A DNA stretch of 64,000 nucleotides from Burkholderia sp. Ax-1724 (GCF_011752995.1 NZ_VWWL01000010.1:124001-188000), one strand, 5' to 3'; positions 1-9,757 are shown, numbered from the stretch's first letter. Numbers and translations: made by a program. The notes: generated from the sequence alone by a model not told the origin.

Positions 1-717
1 ATGAAACAGCTCCTTCGCGGGACCGCCCGCGCTGCCCGCGTCGATCAACGCGCCGACGTCGACGTTGCGCGCGGTCACGGTGCCGTCGAACGGCGCATAG
101 ACCTTCTGGAACGACTGCGTTTTTTCGAGCCGCGCGACGTTGAAGTGCGCGGCATCGAGCGTGGCTTTTTTCGCGAGCATGTCGCCGACTTTCTCGTCGG
201 TCTCCTGCTTCGAGACCGACTTGTTCTTCAGCATGTCGCTCCAGCGGTCGGCGGTGCTTTTCGCGAGCGCGTAGTTCGCCTGGGCGTTCGCGAGATCGGC
301 ACGGGCGGCGCGCAACTGGTCGTCGACTTCGGGGGTGTCGATTTCCGCGAGCAACTGGCCGCTTTTCACATGCGCGCCGATATCGGCGTACCACTTCTTC
401 AGATAGCCGTTGGTGCGCGCGTAGATCGGCGTATCGAGAAAGGCCTGCACGTTGCCGGGCAGCACGAGATCGAGCTCCGCCGACGACTTCTGCGGCAGCA
501 CGACTTCGACGCTCGTCTGGCTCGCGTGCTCGGCATCGCGTTCGAGCGCCGCGTGCGCATCGCGGCGCGACCAGATGCCTTGCGCGGCGAGCGCGAGTAC
601 CGCGACCGCCGCCACGATCGCGAGCCAGCGCGTGCGCCGCGCTTTGGCGGGATCGTGCGCCGCGCCGTGCTCTGCACCCGAGCCCGATCCCGAGCCGTTC
701 GGACGTTGTGCTTCCAT
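1..717 (-). CDS. RND efflux periplasmic adaptor subunit (HlyD/MdtA family), C-terminus cut by window edge
   Basis: Membrane-fusion subunit that should link the inner-membrane RND pump encoded next to it to an outer-membrane channel. The visible 239 codons start at an ATG (MEAQRPNGSG). A Gly/Ser-rich cytoplasmic leader is followed by one membrane anchor at about residues 31-47, then the lipoyl-like half motif (TPIYARTNGYLKKWYADIGAHV), an Ala-rich coiled-coil hairpin, and the second lipoyl half (YAPFDGTVTARNVDVGALID). The order fits HlyD-type adaptors. The beta-barrel and membrane-proximal parts lie beyond position 1. It lies 151 bp downstream of the permease gene on the same strand, so the two are probably co-transcribed. 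Substrate cannot be told from sequence. Confidence 0.9.
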   Translation of the reverse strand, partial: MEAQRPNGSGSGSGAEHGAAHDPAKARRTRWLAIVAAVAVLALAAQGIWSRRDAHAALERDAEHASQTSVEVVLPQKSSAELDLVLPGNVQAFLDTPIYARTNGYLKKWYADIGAHVKSGQLLAEIDTPEVDDQLRAARADLANAQANYALAKSTADRWSDMLKNKSVSKQETDEKVGDMLAKKATLDAAHFNVARLEKTQSFQKVYAPFDGTVTARNVDVGALIDAGSAGGPAKELFH

Positions 718-868
718 CAAACTTCCCCTCTGGAAATGCATGGACAGTCGACGCTGCCTTTCGTATGGCCGCGGCCTGCGCTTGCATCGGTGCCTGCATC
801 TATGCCTGTAAAGCGCAGGCGGCGCAGGTCGCGGCCGGCGTTTGCCGCGGGCGTCGCGCGCTTCGTCT

Positions 869-3800
869 TCATGGCTTCTGCACCACGTGTTCGGCCGCGC
901 GCTGATGCCGCGCCTCGAGCCGCCGATAGATCATCGAGAACACGACCGGCACGAAGATCAGCGTCGCGATCGTGCCGACCGTGAGGCCGCCGATCACCGC
1001 GCGCCCGAGCGGCGCATTCTGCTCGCCGCCCTCGCCGAGACCGATCGCCATCGGCACCATGCCGATCACCATCGCGAGCGCGGTCATCAGCACCGGACGG
1101 AAGCGCGTGAAGCCCGCTTCGATGGCGGCGCGCGTCGCGTCGCCGTGCAGCAGCAACTGCTCGCGCGCGAAGCTGATGACGAGAATCGAGTTGGCGGTCG
1201 CGATGCCGATACACATGATCGCGCCCGTGAGCGCCGGAATCGACAGCGTGGTGTGCGTGAGGAACAGCATCCACACGATGCCCGCGAGCGCGCCCGGCAG
1301 GGCGGTGATGATGATGAACGGATCGAGCCACGACTGGAAATTGACGACGATCAGCAGATACACGAGCAGCACCGCGAACAGCAGACCGGCGAGCAGACCC
1401 GAGAACGAATCGTTCATCGTCTGCACCTGGCCGCGCAGTTCGATGGTCGAGGTTTTCGGCAGCTCGGCTTTCGATGCGTCGATGATCTTGCGGATGTCGT
1501 CGGACACGCCGCCGAGATCGCGGCCGTCGGCGGTGCCGTAGATATCGATCGTGGTCTGCGCGTTGTAGTGCGTGAGCACCGCGTTGCCGGCTTCGCGCCG
1601 CATCGTCGCGAGCGAGCCGAGAATGTTGCTGCGGCCGTTCGCGTTCAACGGAATGTTCGCGAGCGCTTGCAGCGAATCGATCGTGTATTGCGGCGCTTCC
1701 GTGATGACGTTGTAGCTCACGCCGTTGCGCGGATTGAGCCAGAAGGTCGGCGTGGTCTGCTGGCTGCCCGACAGCGTGATGAGCAGATCGCTCGCGATAT
1801 CGCGCTGCGAGAAGCCTGCCTGCTGCGCGCGCGTGCGATCGACGTCGATGAAGATACGCGGCAGATCGGCGGGCTGCTGGATGCGGGCGTCGGCAAGGCC
1901 CGGCACCGTGCGCAGACGGTTCAGCAGCGTCGCGGCGAATACGCGATTCGCGGCCACCTCACGGCCGACGATCTGGATGTCGATCGGCGACGGCATGCCG
2001 AAGTTCAGCGTCTGACTGACGATGTCGGCCGGCAGGAACGCGAACTGCACGCCGGGGAATTCGTCGGTGAGCGTGCGCCGCAGCGTGCGCACGTAGCCGG
2101 CGCTCGGATGATGCTCGGGATTCAGCGTGATGAGCACGTCCGCATCCGAGGTGCCGATGGTGCCCGTGTTGCTGTACGAGAGGTTGATGCCCGACACCGG
2201 CAGGCCGATGTTGTCGATGATCGAATGCAGTTCGCCGGCCGGAATCAGTTGGCGGATGCGCGTGTCGACGCGGTCGGTCAGCACCGCGGTTTCCTCGACG
2301 CGCATGCCGGTTTTCGCGCGCAGGTGCAGCGCGATCGTGCCGGCATCGACGGCGGGGAAAAAGTCGCGGCCGATAAACGGCAGCAACAACATCGACGCGC
2401 CACAGCAGACGAGAAACAGCGTCACGAACCCGCCCGGCCGTGCCACGCGCGCGACGAGAAACACGCGATAACGCTCGCGCAAATGCGCGAAGCCGCGCTC
2501 GAACGCATAGTGCACGCGCATGAACGGATTGCGCGTGGGCTTCGGCGCGTGATGCAGATCCGCCGGCTTGTGGTGATAGCGCAGCAGATATTTCGCGAGC
2601 GTCGGCACGAGCGTGCGCGAGAAGAAATACGAGGCGAGCATCGCGAACACGACGGCTTCGGCGAGCGGAATGAACAGATAGTGAGCGACGCCCGTGAGCA
2701 GAAACATCGGCACGAACACGATGCAGATCGACAGCGTCGAGACGAGCGTCGGAATCGCGATCTGATGCGCGCCGTCGAGAATCGCCTGTTCGAGCGTCTT
2801 GCCCTGTTCGAGCTGATGGCTGATGTTCTCGATCGCCACGGTCGCATCGTCGACGAGAATCCCGACCGCGAGCGCGAGCCCGCCGAGCGTCATGATGTTG
2901 ATCGTCTGCCCGAGCGCGGAGAGCGCGATGATCGAGGTGATCATCGAGAGCGGAATCGATACGGCGATAATCAGCGTCGCGCGCCAGTTGCCGAGGAACA
3001 GCAGGATCATCAGACCCGTCAGGCACGCGGCGATCAGCGCCTCGCGCAGCACGCCCTGCACCGAGGCGCGCACGAACAGCGACTGGTCGGCGACGGGGTC
3101 GATATTGAGCGACGGCGGCACGAGGTTGCGCAGCGTCGGCATCATCGTCTTGATGCGATCGACGATGTCGAGCGTGGACGTGTTGCCGCTCTTGTTGATC
3201 GTGAGCAGCGCGGCGCGCTGGCCGTTCACGCGCACGATGTTGGTTTGCGGCTGGAACCCGTCGCGCACGTGCGCGACGTCGCGGATATATACGGTGCCGT
3301 TCGCGGTGCTGCGAATCGGAATGTTGTTCAGGCCCGCGAGCGAATCGGGACTGCCGTTCATTTCCACCGAGTACTCGGTCGAGCCGATCTTCGCGGTGCC
3401 CGACGGCAGGATCAGATTCTGCGCGGTGACGGCGTTGACGACGTCCATCGGCGAAAGATTGCGCTCCTGCAGCTTGCGCGAATCGATATCGACCATGATC
3501 TGCCGCTGCTTGCCGCCATACGGCAGCGGCGCGGATGCGCCGGGCACGGTGGCGAGCTGCGTCTTCAGGAAGTTGTTGCCGAAGTCGTATAGCTCCTGCT
3601 CGGTCAGCGACGCCGACGACAACGCGAGCCGCAGGATCGGCACCGTCGACGCGTTATAGCGCAGGATGTTCGGCGGCGTGATGCCGGGCGGCAGCGAGCG
3701 CAGTTGCGTTTGCGAGAGCGCGGTGACCTGGGCGAGCGCTTCGTCGATGTTCGCGCCCGGCTGGAAAAAAATCTTCACGACCGTGATGCCGTTCAGCGAG

Positions 3801-4051
3801 GTCGATTCCGTGTGCTCGATATCGTTGACCGCGACCGACAGGCCGCGCTCGTAGTTCAGCGCGATGCGCCGCTCCATCTCGTCGGCGGGCAGGCCGTTGT
3901 ACGACCAGATCACCGAGAGCACCGGAATGTCGATGTTCGGGAAGATGTCGGTGGGCGTGCGCAGGATCGTCAGCGGTCCGACGATCAGCAACAGCAGCGC
4001 TAGCACGACGAACGTATAGGGGCGCCGCAGCGCGAGACGAACGATCCACAT
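869..4051 (-). CDS. RND efflux transporter permease subunit (AcrB/MdtB-like, HAE1 type)
   Basis: Inner-membrane proton-driven drug/metabolite exporter of about 1060 residues, the usual length for the AcrB family. The start MWIVRLALRRPYTFVV gives the normal short cytoplasmic tip before TM1; a GTG 54 bp upstream is in frame but would add an unusual Arg-rich leader. Family marks seen include PTDIFPNIDIPVLSVIW after TM1, the TM4 proton-relay pair in ILVDDATVAIENI, and the second half repeat with the GRDFFPAVDAG segment. Two large periplasmic loops separate TM1/TM2 and TM7/TM8. The adaptor gene follows downstream; no outer-membrane factor is visible inside the window and it may lie beyond position 1. 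Substrate is unknown. Confidence 0.95.
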   Translation of the reverse strand: MWIVRLALRRPYTFVVLALLLLIVGPLTILRTPTDIFPNIDIPVLSVIWSYNGLPADEMERRIALNYERGLSVAVNDIEHTESTSLNGITVVKIFFQPGANIDEALAQVTALSQTQLRSLPPGITPPNILRYNASTVPILRLALSSASLTEQELYDFGNNFLKTQLATVPGASAPLPYGGKQRQIMVDIDSRKLQERNLSPMDVVNAVTAQNLILPSGTAKIGSTEYSVEMNGSPDSLAGLNNIPIRSTANGTVYIRDVAHVRDGFQPQTNIVRVNGQRAALLTINKSGNTSTLDIVDRIKTMMPTLRNLVPPSLNIDPVADQSLFVRASVQGVLREALIAACLTGLMILLFLGNWRATLIIAVSIPLSMITSIIALSALGQTINIMTLGGLALAVGILVDDATVAIENISHQLEQGKTLEQAILDGAHQIAIPTLVSTLSICIVFVPMFLLTGVAHYLFIPLAEAVVFAMLASYFFSRTLVPTLAKYLLRYHHKPADLHHAPKPTRNPFMRVHYAFERGFAHLRERYRVFLVARVARPGGFVTLFLVCCGASMLLLPFIGRDFFPAVDAGTIALHLRAKTGMRVEETAVLTDRVDTRIRQLIPAGELHSIIDNIGLPVSGINLSYSNTGTIGTSDADVLITLNPEHHPSAGYVRTLRRTLTDEFPGVQFAFLPADIVSQTLNFGMPSPIDIQIVGREVAANRVFAATLLNRLRTVPGLADARIQQPADLPRIFIDVDRTRAQQAGFSQRDIASDLLITLSGSQQTTPTFWLNPRNGVSYNVITEAPQYTIDSLQALANIPLNANGRSNILGSLATMRREAGNAVLTHYNAQTTIDIYGTADGRDLGGVSDDIRKIIDASKAELPKTSTIELRGQVQTMNDSFSGLLAGLLFAVLLVYLLIVVNFQSWLDPFIIITALPGALAGIVWMLFLTHTTLSIPALTGAIMCIGIATANSILVISFAREQLLLHGDATRAAIEAGFTRFRPVLMTALAMVIGMVPMAIGLGEGGEQNAPLGRAVIGGLTVGTIATLIFVPVVFSMIYRRLEARHQRAAEHVVQKP

Positions 4052-4507
4052 GACTAGTGCAGACGAATGACGTAGGACATGGCGGGATGGGCCGCGACGG
4101 CGCACACGCGGCGCAGCGGCGCACCGCCGCGCGCGCGGAACGTGCCGCGTGTGCCGTGAAAGCGAGCGTTCGCCGGTGCCGCGCTCGTGTCGGCCGGATC
4201 ATGAAGGCAATGCACGTTTTTGTGGTCTCCGCCCCGCAGGGTTTATGATGATCTACGTTACGAGGTCTTACGCCGAGATCATCGGCTGTGCGCAGTGTAA
4301 TTGGAATAGGGCGAAACGACGGGTGAAAAGCCGTCTGATCGCGCTTCCCAAAGCCCCGCAAAACGGGAACAATGACCCGAACCTTTCACGCGTAAAGCGC
4401 GCGGCAGATCAGGTGCGCTCGCAACGTCAGCGGCGAAGCGGCGCTTTTTATCATCACCTCGACCGGCGTGCAGCCATCAAGCCGGCATCGGGAAGCGGGG
4501 AAATATC
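4052..4507. other. Intergenic region between divergent efflux genes and a small gene
   Basis: About 455 bases without a convincing gene. It must hold the promoter of the efflux operon on the minus strand and that of the small plus-strand gene at 4508. I could not assign a -35/-10 pair with confidence, and no TetR- or MarR-type regulator gene is present next to the pump. The part from about 4210 to 4340 is lower in GC than its surroundings, which is where a promoter would be expected. Confidence 0.5.
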
Positions 4508-4720
4508 ATGCAAGTCGGTTCCATCGTCCGATCGGTACATATCGCCGTGCCGCAAGGCGCGCGCGGAATCGTCATGCGCATTCTTGGCGACATGGCGATG
4601 GTCGCGTGGTATGCCGGCGAACCCGGCGCATCGCGGCAACTGAATACCGAACCCTTTTTTCTCGAAGACCTCATCGACACCGGAGAACTCGTGCGCCCCG
4701 CCGGCGCGCAGATGCATTGA
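4508..4720 (+). CDS. Small conserved-looking hypothetical protein, 70 aa
   Basis: Not recognised as a named family. The protein (MQVGSIVRSVHIAVPQGARG...) has no signal peptide, membrane segment or cysteine. It reads as a compact beta-rich fold with hydrophobic stretches SIVRSVHIAV, IVMRILGDMAMVAWYAG and FFLEDLIDTGELV. The start is supported by a purine-rich stretch (GGAAGCGGGGAAA) at 4490-4502 ahead of the ATG. Codon use is like that of its neighbours, which supports a real gene. It stands alone between the efflux operon and srkA. No function can be given. Confidence 0.65.
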   Translation: MQVGSIVRSVHIAVPQGARGIVMRILGDMAMVAWYAGEPGASRQLNTEPFFLEDLIDTGELVRPAGAQMH

Positions 4721-4883
4721 ACGCAGCGGCTCGCGGCCGTGCGCGGTCGCTCGCGAGTGGGTCGCAGTTTCGAGTGACATGCGTGTGTCAGCCGTCGTGA
4801 TGCTGTAAGGCGCAATTGATGCGCGCGCTACATTGTGAGGCCGTGCCCTCGTCTTTACGCGCGGCGCGGCGCACAATGCGGGC

Positions 4884-5915
4884 ATGAACGACATCATTCC
4901 CGACATTCCCGAGGCCGGCGCCGATGGCGCCGTGCCGTTCGCCCGTCTCACGCCCGAGACCGTGCTCGACGCGCTCGACGGCGTGCTCGTCACGGCAGGC
5001 GTGCGTACCGACGGCCGCCTGCTGCCGCTCAACAGCTACGAAAACCGCGTGTACCAGGTGGGCGTCGAAGACGGGCCGCCCGTGGTCGCGAAGTTTTATC
5101 GTCCCGAGCGCTGGAGCGATGCCGCGATTCTCGAAGAACACGCGTTCGTTGCCGAACTCGCCGCGCGCGAGATTCCGGCCGTGACCGCGCGCGTGCTCGA
5201 CGGCCGTACGCTGCATGCGTTCGACGGCTTCCGCTTCTCGGTCTTCGAGCGGCGCGGCGGCCGCGCGCCCGATCTCGACCGGCGCGATACGCTCGAATGG
5301 CTAGGCCGTTTCATCGGCCGCATTCATGCGATCGGGCAGACGCGCAACTACGCCGAGCGTCCCGCGCTCGACATCGAAACCTTCGGCTACGAGCCGCGCG
5401 ATTTCCTGCTCGCGCATCGTTTCGTGCCCGACGACGTGCGCACCGCGTGGGAAACCGTCGTCAACCTCGCGCTCGAAGGCGTCGCGCGCGCGTTCGAGCG
5501 TGCCGGCGAGATTCGTACGCTGCGTCTGCACGGCGACTGTCATCCGAGCAACGTGTTGTGGACCGACGCGGGCCCGCATTTCGTCGATTTCGACGACAGC
5601 CGCATGGGTCCCGCGATTCAGGACCTGTGGCTGCTGCTGCCGGGCGAGCGCGTCGAGGCATCACGCGCGCTGGCCGATCTGCTCGCCGGTTACGAGGATT
5701 TCTGCGAATTCGAGCCGCGCGAGCTCTATCTGATCGAAGCGTTGCGCACGCTGCGGCTAATTCACTATCAGGCATGGCTCGCGCGTCGCTGGAACGACCC
5801 CGCGTTCCCGGCGGCGTTTCCGTGGTTCAACACGCAGCGCTACTGGGAAGATCGCATTCTCGAGATGCGCGAGCAGATCGGCGCGATGCAGGAAGGGCCG
5901 CTCTGGCCGGTCTGA
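4884..5915 (+). CDS. srkA: Stress response kinase A (SrkA/YihE/RdoA family Ser/Thr kinase)
   Basis: Cytoplasmic APH-fold protein kinase, 343 residues, close to the usual YihE length. In Escherichia coli the family protects against envelope and oxidative stress. The kinase core shows LHGDCHPSNVLW (catalytic loop, residues 215-226, with Asp218 as the probable base) and FVDFDDSRMGP (metal-binding Asp at 235-238). The N-terminal lobe carries SYENRVYQVG and VVAKFYRPERW, with Lys70 the likely ATP-binding lysine. The ATG at 4884 gives the standard N-terminus. It converges on the XdhC gene with a 47-bp gap, so it is separate from the cox-type operon. Confidence 0.92.
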   Translation: MNDIIPDIPEAGADGAVPFARLTPETVLDALDGVLVTAGVRTDGRLLPLNSYENRVYQVGVEDGPPVVAKFYRPERWSDAAILEEHAFVAELAAREIPAVTARVLDGRTLHAFDGFRFSVFERRGGRAPDLDRRDTLEWLGRFIGRIHAIGQTRNYAERPALDIETFGYEPRDFLLAHRFVPDDVRTAWETVVNLALEGVARAFERAGEIRTLRLHGDCHPSNVLWTDAGPHFVDFDDSRMGPAIQDLWLLLPGERVEASRALADLLAGYEDFCEFEPRELYLIEALRTLRLIHYQAWLARRWNDPAFPAAFPWFNTQRYWEDRILEMREQIGAMQEGPLWPV

Positions 5916-5962
5916 CGTTTTCGCTTTCGCGCACGCGCAGGGCGTTGGCTATCCGCCGCGTG

Positions 5963-6985
5963 CTACACGCTGCACGCGGCCCCGTCCGAGGCTGAGATTT
6001 CGCGCGCGGCTTTCGCGCCTTCCACTTGCAGCAGTGTCGGCAGCGAGACGCCGTTTTTCGCCGCCGTCACTTCGGCAAGAATCGAGACCGCGATCTCGGG
6101 CGGCGTCCTGCTGCCGATATAAATGCCCACCGGCCCATGCAGACGGGCCAGTTCGGTCTCGTTCAGATCGAACTCCTTCAAGCGCTCGCGCCGCGCCTGG
6201 TTGTTCCTGCGCGAGCCCAATGCGCCGACGTAAAACGCCGGCGTTTTCAACGCTTCCATCAGCGCGAGATCGTCGAGCTTCGGATCGTGCGTGAGCGCGA
6301 TCACCGCGCAGCGCTCGTCGAGCTTCATGTCGATCACGGTATCGTCGGGCATCGTGCGCACGATCTTCGTGCCGGGCAGGTCCCATTCCTCGGTGTACTC
6401 CTCGCGCGGATCGCACACGGTCACCTGATAATCGAGCCCCACCGCGATATTGCACAGATAGCGCGACAACTGTCCCGCGCCGATCACGAGCATGCGGTAG
6501 CGCGGGCCGTGAATCGTCAGCAGACGCTCGCCGTCGAAATGCACGCCGTCGGTGGCGAGGGCGTCGTCGAGCCGCGCGTGTCCGCTCGCCATGTCGACCT
6601 CGCGCGCGACGAGCCGCCCGCTTTCCACCGCATGACAAAGTTCGGCGATGCCGCTTTGCCGCGTCAACGGTTCTAGCACGAGCTGGATCGTGCCGCCGCA
6701 CGGCAGCCCGAAACGATGCGCTTCCTCGGCCGTGATACCGTACTTGACCGCTTCCGGATGCGTCTGCTCGATGCCTCGTTGCCGCACACGATCGATCAGA
6801 TCGTCTTCGATGCAACCACCCGATACCGAGCCCACCACGAGTCCGTCATCGCGCACCGCGAGCATCGCGCCCTCGGGACGCGGCGACGAGCCCCACGTCT
6901 TCACCACCGTCACCAGTAGCGCGCGATGTCCTTCGTCCAGCCAGCGGGCGCTGGACTTCAGAACTTCGAGATCCACGCTGTCCAT
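5963..6985 (-). CDS. XdhC/CoxI family protein (maturation factor for molybdenum hydroxylase)
   Basis: 340-residue XdhC/CoxF-type protein. Such proteins bind molybdenum cofactor and help sulfurate and insert it into xanthine dehydrogenase or CO-dehydrogenase-like enzymes. The N-terminal XdhC domain has GSSPRPEGAMLAV and the conserved GSVSGGCIEDDL motif near residues 52-63. A Rossmann segment (MLVIGAGQLSRYLCNIA, about 166-182) follows, and the C-terminal signature is GPVGIYIGSRTPPEIAVSI. It is the last gene of the cox-type operon and overlaps the end of coxG by 28 bp, which implies translational coupling. It could equally be called coxI or coxF; the sequence does not decide between these names. 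Confidence 0.9.
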   Translation of the reverse strand: MDSVDLEVLKSSARWLDEGHRALLVTVVKTWGSSPRPEGAMLAVRDDGLVVGSVSGGCIEDDLIDRVRQRGIEQTHPEAVKYGITAEEAHRFGLPCGGTIQLVLEPLTRQSGIAELCHAVESGRLVAREVDMASGHARLDDALATDGVHFDGERLLTIHGPRYRMLVIGAGQLSRYLCNIAVGLDYQVTVCDPREEYTEEWDLPGTKIVRTMPDDTVIDMKLDERCAVIALTHDPKLDDLALMEALKTPAFYVGALGSRRNNQARRERLKEFDLNETELARLHGPVGIYIGSRTPPEIAVSILAEVTAAKNGVSLPTLLQVEGAKAAREISASDGAACSV

Positions 6986-7554
6986 GATTTCTTTCCTTTC
7001 GTTGTTTCGCCGCTGGACTCGCCGTCCGCGGCTTCAGGCGCTTGCGTCGATGCGTTGGCGTCGGCATCAGTTGCAGCCGATGCGCCGTCGTCCGCCGCGG
7101 CTTCGCTATTTTCGCCCGAGAGCTGGGCACTGAAGCGCTTGAAGAATTCCCCGGCGATCTTGCGCGCCGCGCCGTCGACGAGCCGCGAGCCGATCTGCGC
7201 GAGCTTGCCGCCGACCTGTGCGTTCGCGGTGTACGAGAGCTTCGTCGCGGTGTCGCTCTCGGCTTCGAGCGAGACGTGCGCGTTGCCTTTGGCGAAACCG
7301 GCTGCGCCGCCCTGGCCTTCGAAGACGATCGTGTAGCTGGTCGGCGCGTCGATCTCGGTCAGTTGCATGCGCCCCTTGAAACGCGCCCTGACCGGACCGA
7401 CCGACGCGCTCAGCGCCACCAGGTACGCGTTTTCGCCGTCGGGGTCGATGCTTTCGCAGCCCGGGATGCAGGCGCGCAGAATCTCGGTGTCGTTCAGCGC
7501 GTCCCAGGTTTGCTGCTGTCCGACCGGCAGCGTGTGAGTTTCGGTCAATTCCAT
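6958..7554 (-). CDS. coxG: CoxG-like protein (SRPBCC fold, CO dehydrogenase subunit G family)
   Basis: 198-residue protein of the CoxG family, whose members share the START/SRPBCC fold. In Oligotropha carboxidovorans CoxG is linked to membrane attachment of CO dehydrogenase. The family pattern is seen in HTLPVGQQQTWDALNDTEILRACIPGCESI and in FKGRMQLTEIDAPTSYTIVFEGQGGAAGFAKG. From about residue 145 the tail is Ala/Asp/Ser-rich and low complexity, ending in a basic hydrophobic patch (KGKKSWTAWISKF) that could touch the membrane. It overlaps coxE by 10 bp and the XdhC gene by 28 bp. Confidence 0.88.
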   Translation of the reverse strand: MELTETHTLPVGQQQTWDALNDTEILRACIPGCESIDPDGENAYLVALSASVGPVRARFKGRMQLTEIDAPTSYTIVFEGQGGAAGFAKGNAHVSLEAESDTATKLSYTANAQVGGKLAQIGSRLVDGAARKIAGEFFKRFSAQLSGENSEAAADDGASAATDADANASTQAPEAADGESSGETTKGKKSWTAWISKF

Positions 7555-8837
7555 GAGCTTGCTCCTGCGAATGTCGTCGCGGCGAACGTGCGGCGAGGCG
7601 CGCGCGTGAGTTGCGCGAGATCGTGGCCGAACGCGGCGAGGCTGTCCAGATTATGAACCGGGCGATGCGCGTCGACATACGGCAGGATCGCCTGTACGCC
7701 GCGCGCTTTCGGCGTGAAGCCGCTGAAACGCAGCAGCGGATTGAGCCAGACGATGCGATGCGCGAAACGCGCAAGGCGCGCCATTTCGGTGTCGAGCACG
7801 TCGATCGCTTCGTGATCGAGGCCATCGGTGACGAGCAGCACGGTCGCGCGGCCTGTCAGCACGCGGCGCGCCCAGCGCCGGTTGAATTCGGCGAGCGCCG
7901 CGCCGATGCGCGTGCCGCCCGACCAGTCGAGCACCTGATCGCTGAGCGTCGCGATGGCCACGTCGGGGTCGCGTTCGCGCAAGGCGCGCGTCGCGTTGGT
8001 GAGCCGCGTGCCGAACAGAAACACCTGCAAGCGTTCGCGCGATTGCAGCAGCGCATGGCAGAAGTACAGCACCGCGCGCGAATAGCTGCTCATCGAACCG
8101 GAGATGTCGAGCAGCAGTACGAGCGGCGGCTTGCGTTCGACGATCGCGCGATATTTCCACACGGTCCAGTCGCCGCCCGCGCGCACCGCCTGCCGCGCGC
8201 TCGCGCGCAGGTCCGCATGCGTGCCGTGCGAGGCGGCCTTCAGACGGCGCGTCGGCTCGGTCGCGAGCGGCAGGCGCTGAGCGCGAATCAGATGGCGGAG
8301 GCTGCGCCATTCGTCAGCGGTGAGCGTGTCGAAATCGCGATGACGCAGGCGTTCCTCGGCGCTGAACGTGAGATGCGCGCGCAACTCGTGCTGCCCGGTT
8401 TCCTGTGGCGCGTTGACGTTCGGAGATGGCGGCATGCGTACCGCGAGCGCATCGGCAAGACGGTTGTTGCGTGTCGGCGGCGGCAGTCCGTCGCGAACTG
8501 TCGGCAGCAGCAGCGCGCGCAGCTTGCCTTCCCAATCGGGATCGCGCCAGAACAGATCGAAGGCGGCGTTGAAGAGTTCGCGTTCGTCGGGTGCGGTGAC
8601 GAGCACGGCGGCAAGCGCGGCGCGCACGTCGTCGCGGCGGCCGAGGTCGATCCAGTGCAAGGCCGCGAGCGCATCGACCGCTTGTGCCGGCGACATCGGC
8701 AAGCCCGCGCCGCGCAGCACGCGCACGAAATGGACGACGTTGCGCGCGAGCGTCGGCGCGCTGTCGGCCGGTGCAAAGCGCGGCTGCATATCGTCGCGTG
8801 GGTCGTCGCGTGAGTCGGGGCCGGTTTGATGCGCCAT
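7545..8837 (-). CDS. coxE: VWA-domain protein CoxE
   Basis: Protein of about 430 residues that should partner the MoxR-type ATPase CoxD in installing or activating the Mo/Cu active site, as known for O. carboxidovorans. The N-terminal half is a helical region (LARNVVHFVRVLRGAGLPMSPAQAVDAL). The C-terminal half is a von Willebrand factor A domain with a MIDAS motif (LLLDISGSMSSYSRAVLYF) and a later conserved Asp (VLLVTDGLDHEAIDVL). I chose ATG 8837 (MAHQTGPD), which leaves an 11-bp gap to coxD; the frame continues upstream across coxD but without family character. Its end overlaps coxG by 10 bp. Confidence 0.9.
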   Translation of the reverse strand: MAHQTGPDSRDDPRDDMQPRFAPADSAPTLARNVVHFVRVLRGAGLPMSPAQAVDALAALHWIDLGRRDDVRAALAAVLVTAPDERELFNAAFDLFWRDPDWEGKLRALLLPTVRDGLPPPTRNNRLADALAVRMPPSPNVNAPQETGQHELRAHLTFSAEERLRHRDFDTLTADEWRSLRHLIRAQRLPLATEPTRRLKAASHGTHADLRASARQAVRAGGDWTVWKYRAIVERKPPLVLLLDISGSMSSYSRAVLYFCHALLQSRERLQVFLFGTRLTNATRALRERDPDVAIATLSDQVLDWSGGTRIGAALAEFNRRWARRVLTGRATVLLVTDGLDHEAIDVLDTEMARLARFAHRIVWLNPLLRFSGFTPKARGVQAILPYVDAHRPVHNLDSLAAFGHDLAQLTRAPRRTFAATTFAGASSWN

Positions 8838-8848
8838 GCCGACGATCC

Positions 8849-9730
8849 TCAAGCCGACAGACACTGCGCGATCTGCGCGGCGTCCACGCGCGCGAGATCG
8901 TCCTGGTACTTGAGCAGCACGCCGAGCGTGTTCTGTACCGATTGCGGATCGAGTTCCGTCACCGAGAGCGCTTCGAGCGCGCGGCACCAGTCGATCGTTT
9001 CGGCGATACCAGGCGCCTTGAACAGGTCCATGCCGCGCAGCCGGTGCACGAAATCGACCGCGCGCCGCTGCAATTCCGCCGACGTTTGCGGCGCGCGCGC
9101 GGCGACGATCTCGAGTTCGCGCTCGCGATCGGGATAGCCGATCCATTGATAGAGGCAGCGGCGCTTCAAGGCGTCGTGAACCTCGCGCGTGCGATTCGAC
9201 GTCATGATGACGAGCGGCGGCTGCGCCGCGCGCACGGTGCCGTATTCGGGAATCGATACCTGGAAGTCCGACAGCAGTTCGAGCAGAAACGCCTCGAACG
9301 GCTCGTCGGCGCGGTCGATTTCATCGATCAGCAGCACGCGCCGCGCGTCGGGGTGATGTTCGTCGGGCATCAGCGCCTGCAGGAGCGGCCGCTTGAGCAG
9401 GAATTCGCCGCGATACAGCGTGTCGTTGCCAAGGCGCTCGCCGGTGGCCTCGGCGAGCCGCAGCGCCATGATCTGGCGCGGGTAGTCCCATTCGTAGAGC
9501 GCGCTCGCGGTGTCGAGCCCTTCATAGCATTGCAGTCGCAAGAGCGTGGTGCCGAGCAGGCCCGCGGCGGCCTTGGCGAGTTCGGTCTTGCCGACGCCGG
9601 GCTCGCCTTCGACGAACAGCGGCCGCTCCATGCGCAGCGAGAGATACAGCGCGGTCGCGAGTTCGCGGCTCGCGAAATAGCGTTGGGCGGCGAGTTGGGC
9701 GAGGGTGTCGTCGATTGAAGCCGGCTGCAT
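8849..9730 (-). CDS. coxD: MoxR-family AAA+ ATPase CoxD
   Basis: 293-residue AAA+ ATPase of the MoxR group. It acts as a chaperone with the VWA protein CoxE in metal-cofactor assembly of CO-dehydrogenase-type enzymes. Walker A is GEPGVGKTE (about residues 41-49), Walker B is RVLLIDEIDRAD, sensor 1 is PLVIMTSNRTREV, and the arginine-bearing segment is DALKRRCLYQWIGYPD. The C-terminal lid is present. It lies between coxM, 114 bp upstream, and coxE, 11 bp downstream. The upstream gap is the largest in the operon and contains two hairpins. Confidence 0.93.
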   Translation of the reverse strand: MQPASIDDTLAQLAAQRYFASRELATALYLSLRMERPLFVEGEPGVGKTELAKAAAGLLGTTLLRLQCYEGLDTASALYEWDYPRQIMALRLAEATGERLGNDTLYRGEFLLKRPLLQALMPDEHHPDARRVLLIDEIDRADEPFEAFLLELLSDFQVSIPEYGTVRAAQPPLVIMTSNRTREVHDALKRRCLYQWIGYPDRERELEIVAARAPQTSAELQRRAVDFVHRLRGMDLFKAPGIAETIDWCRALEALSVTELDPQSVQNTLGVLLKYQDDLARVDAAQIAQCLSA

Positions 9731-9757
9731 GGTGGTCCTGAATCTGTGCGAACTTGC

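Noticed and set aside
842..3592. A 916-codon open frame on the plus strand opposite the RND permease gene
   Set aside because: It is rich in Arg, His and Asp without any family motif and lies wholly within a well-conserved gene on the other strand; high GC removes stop codons from the opposite frames.
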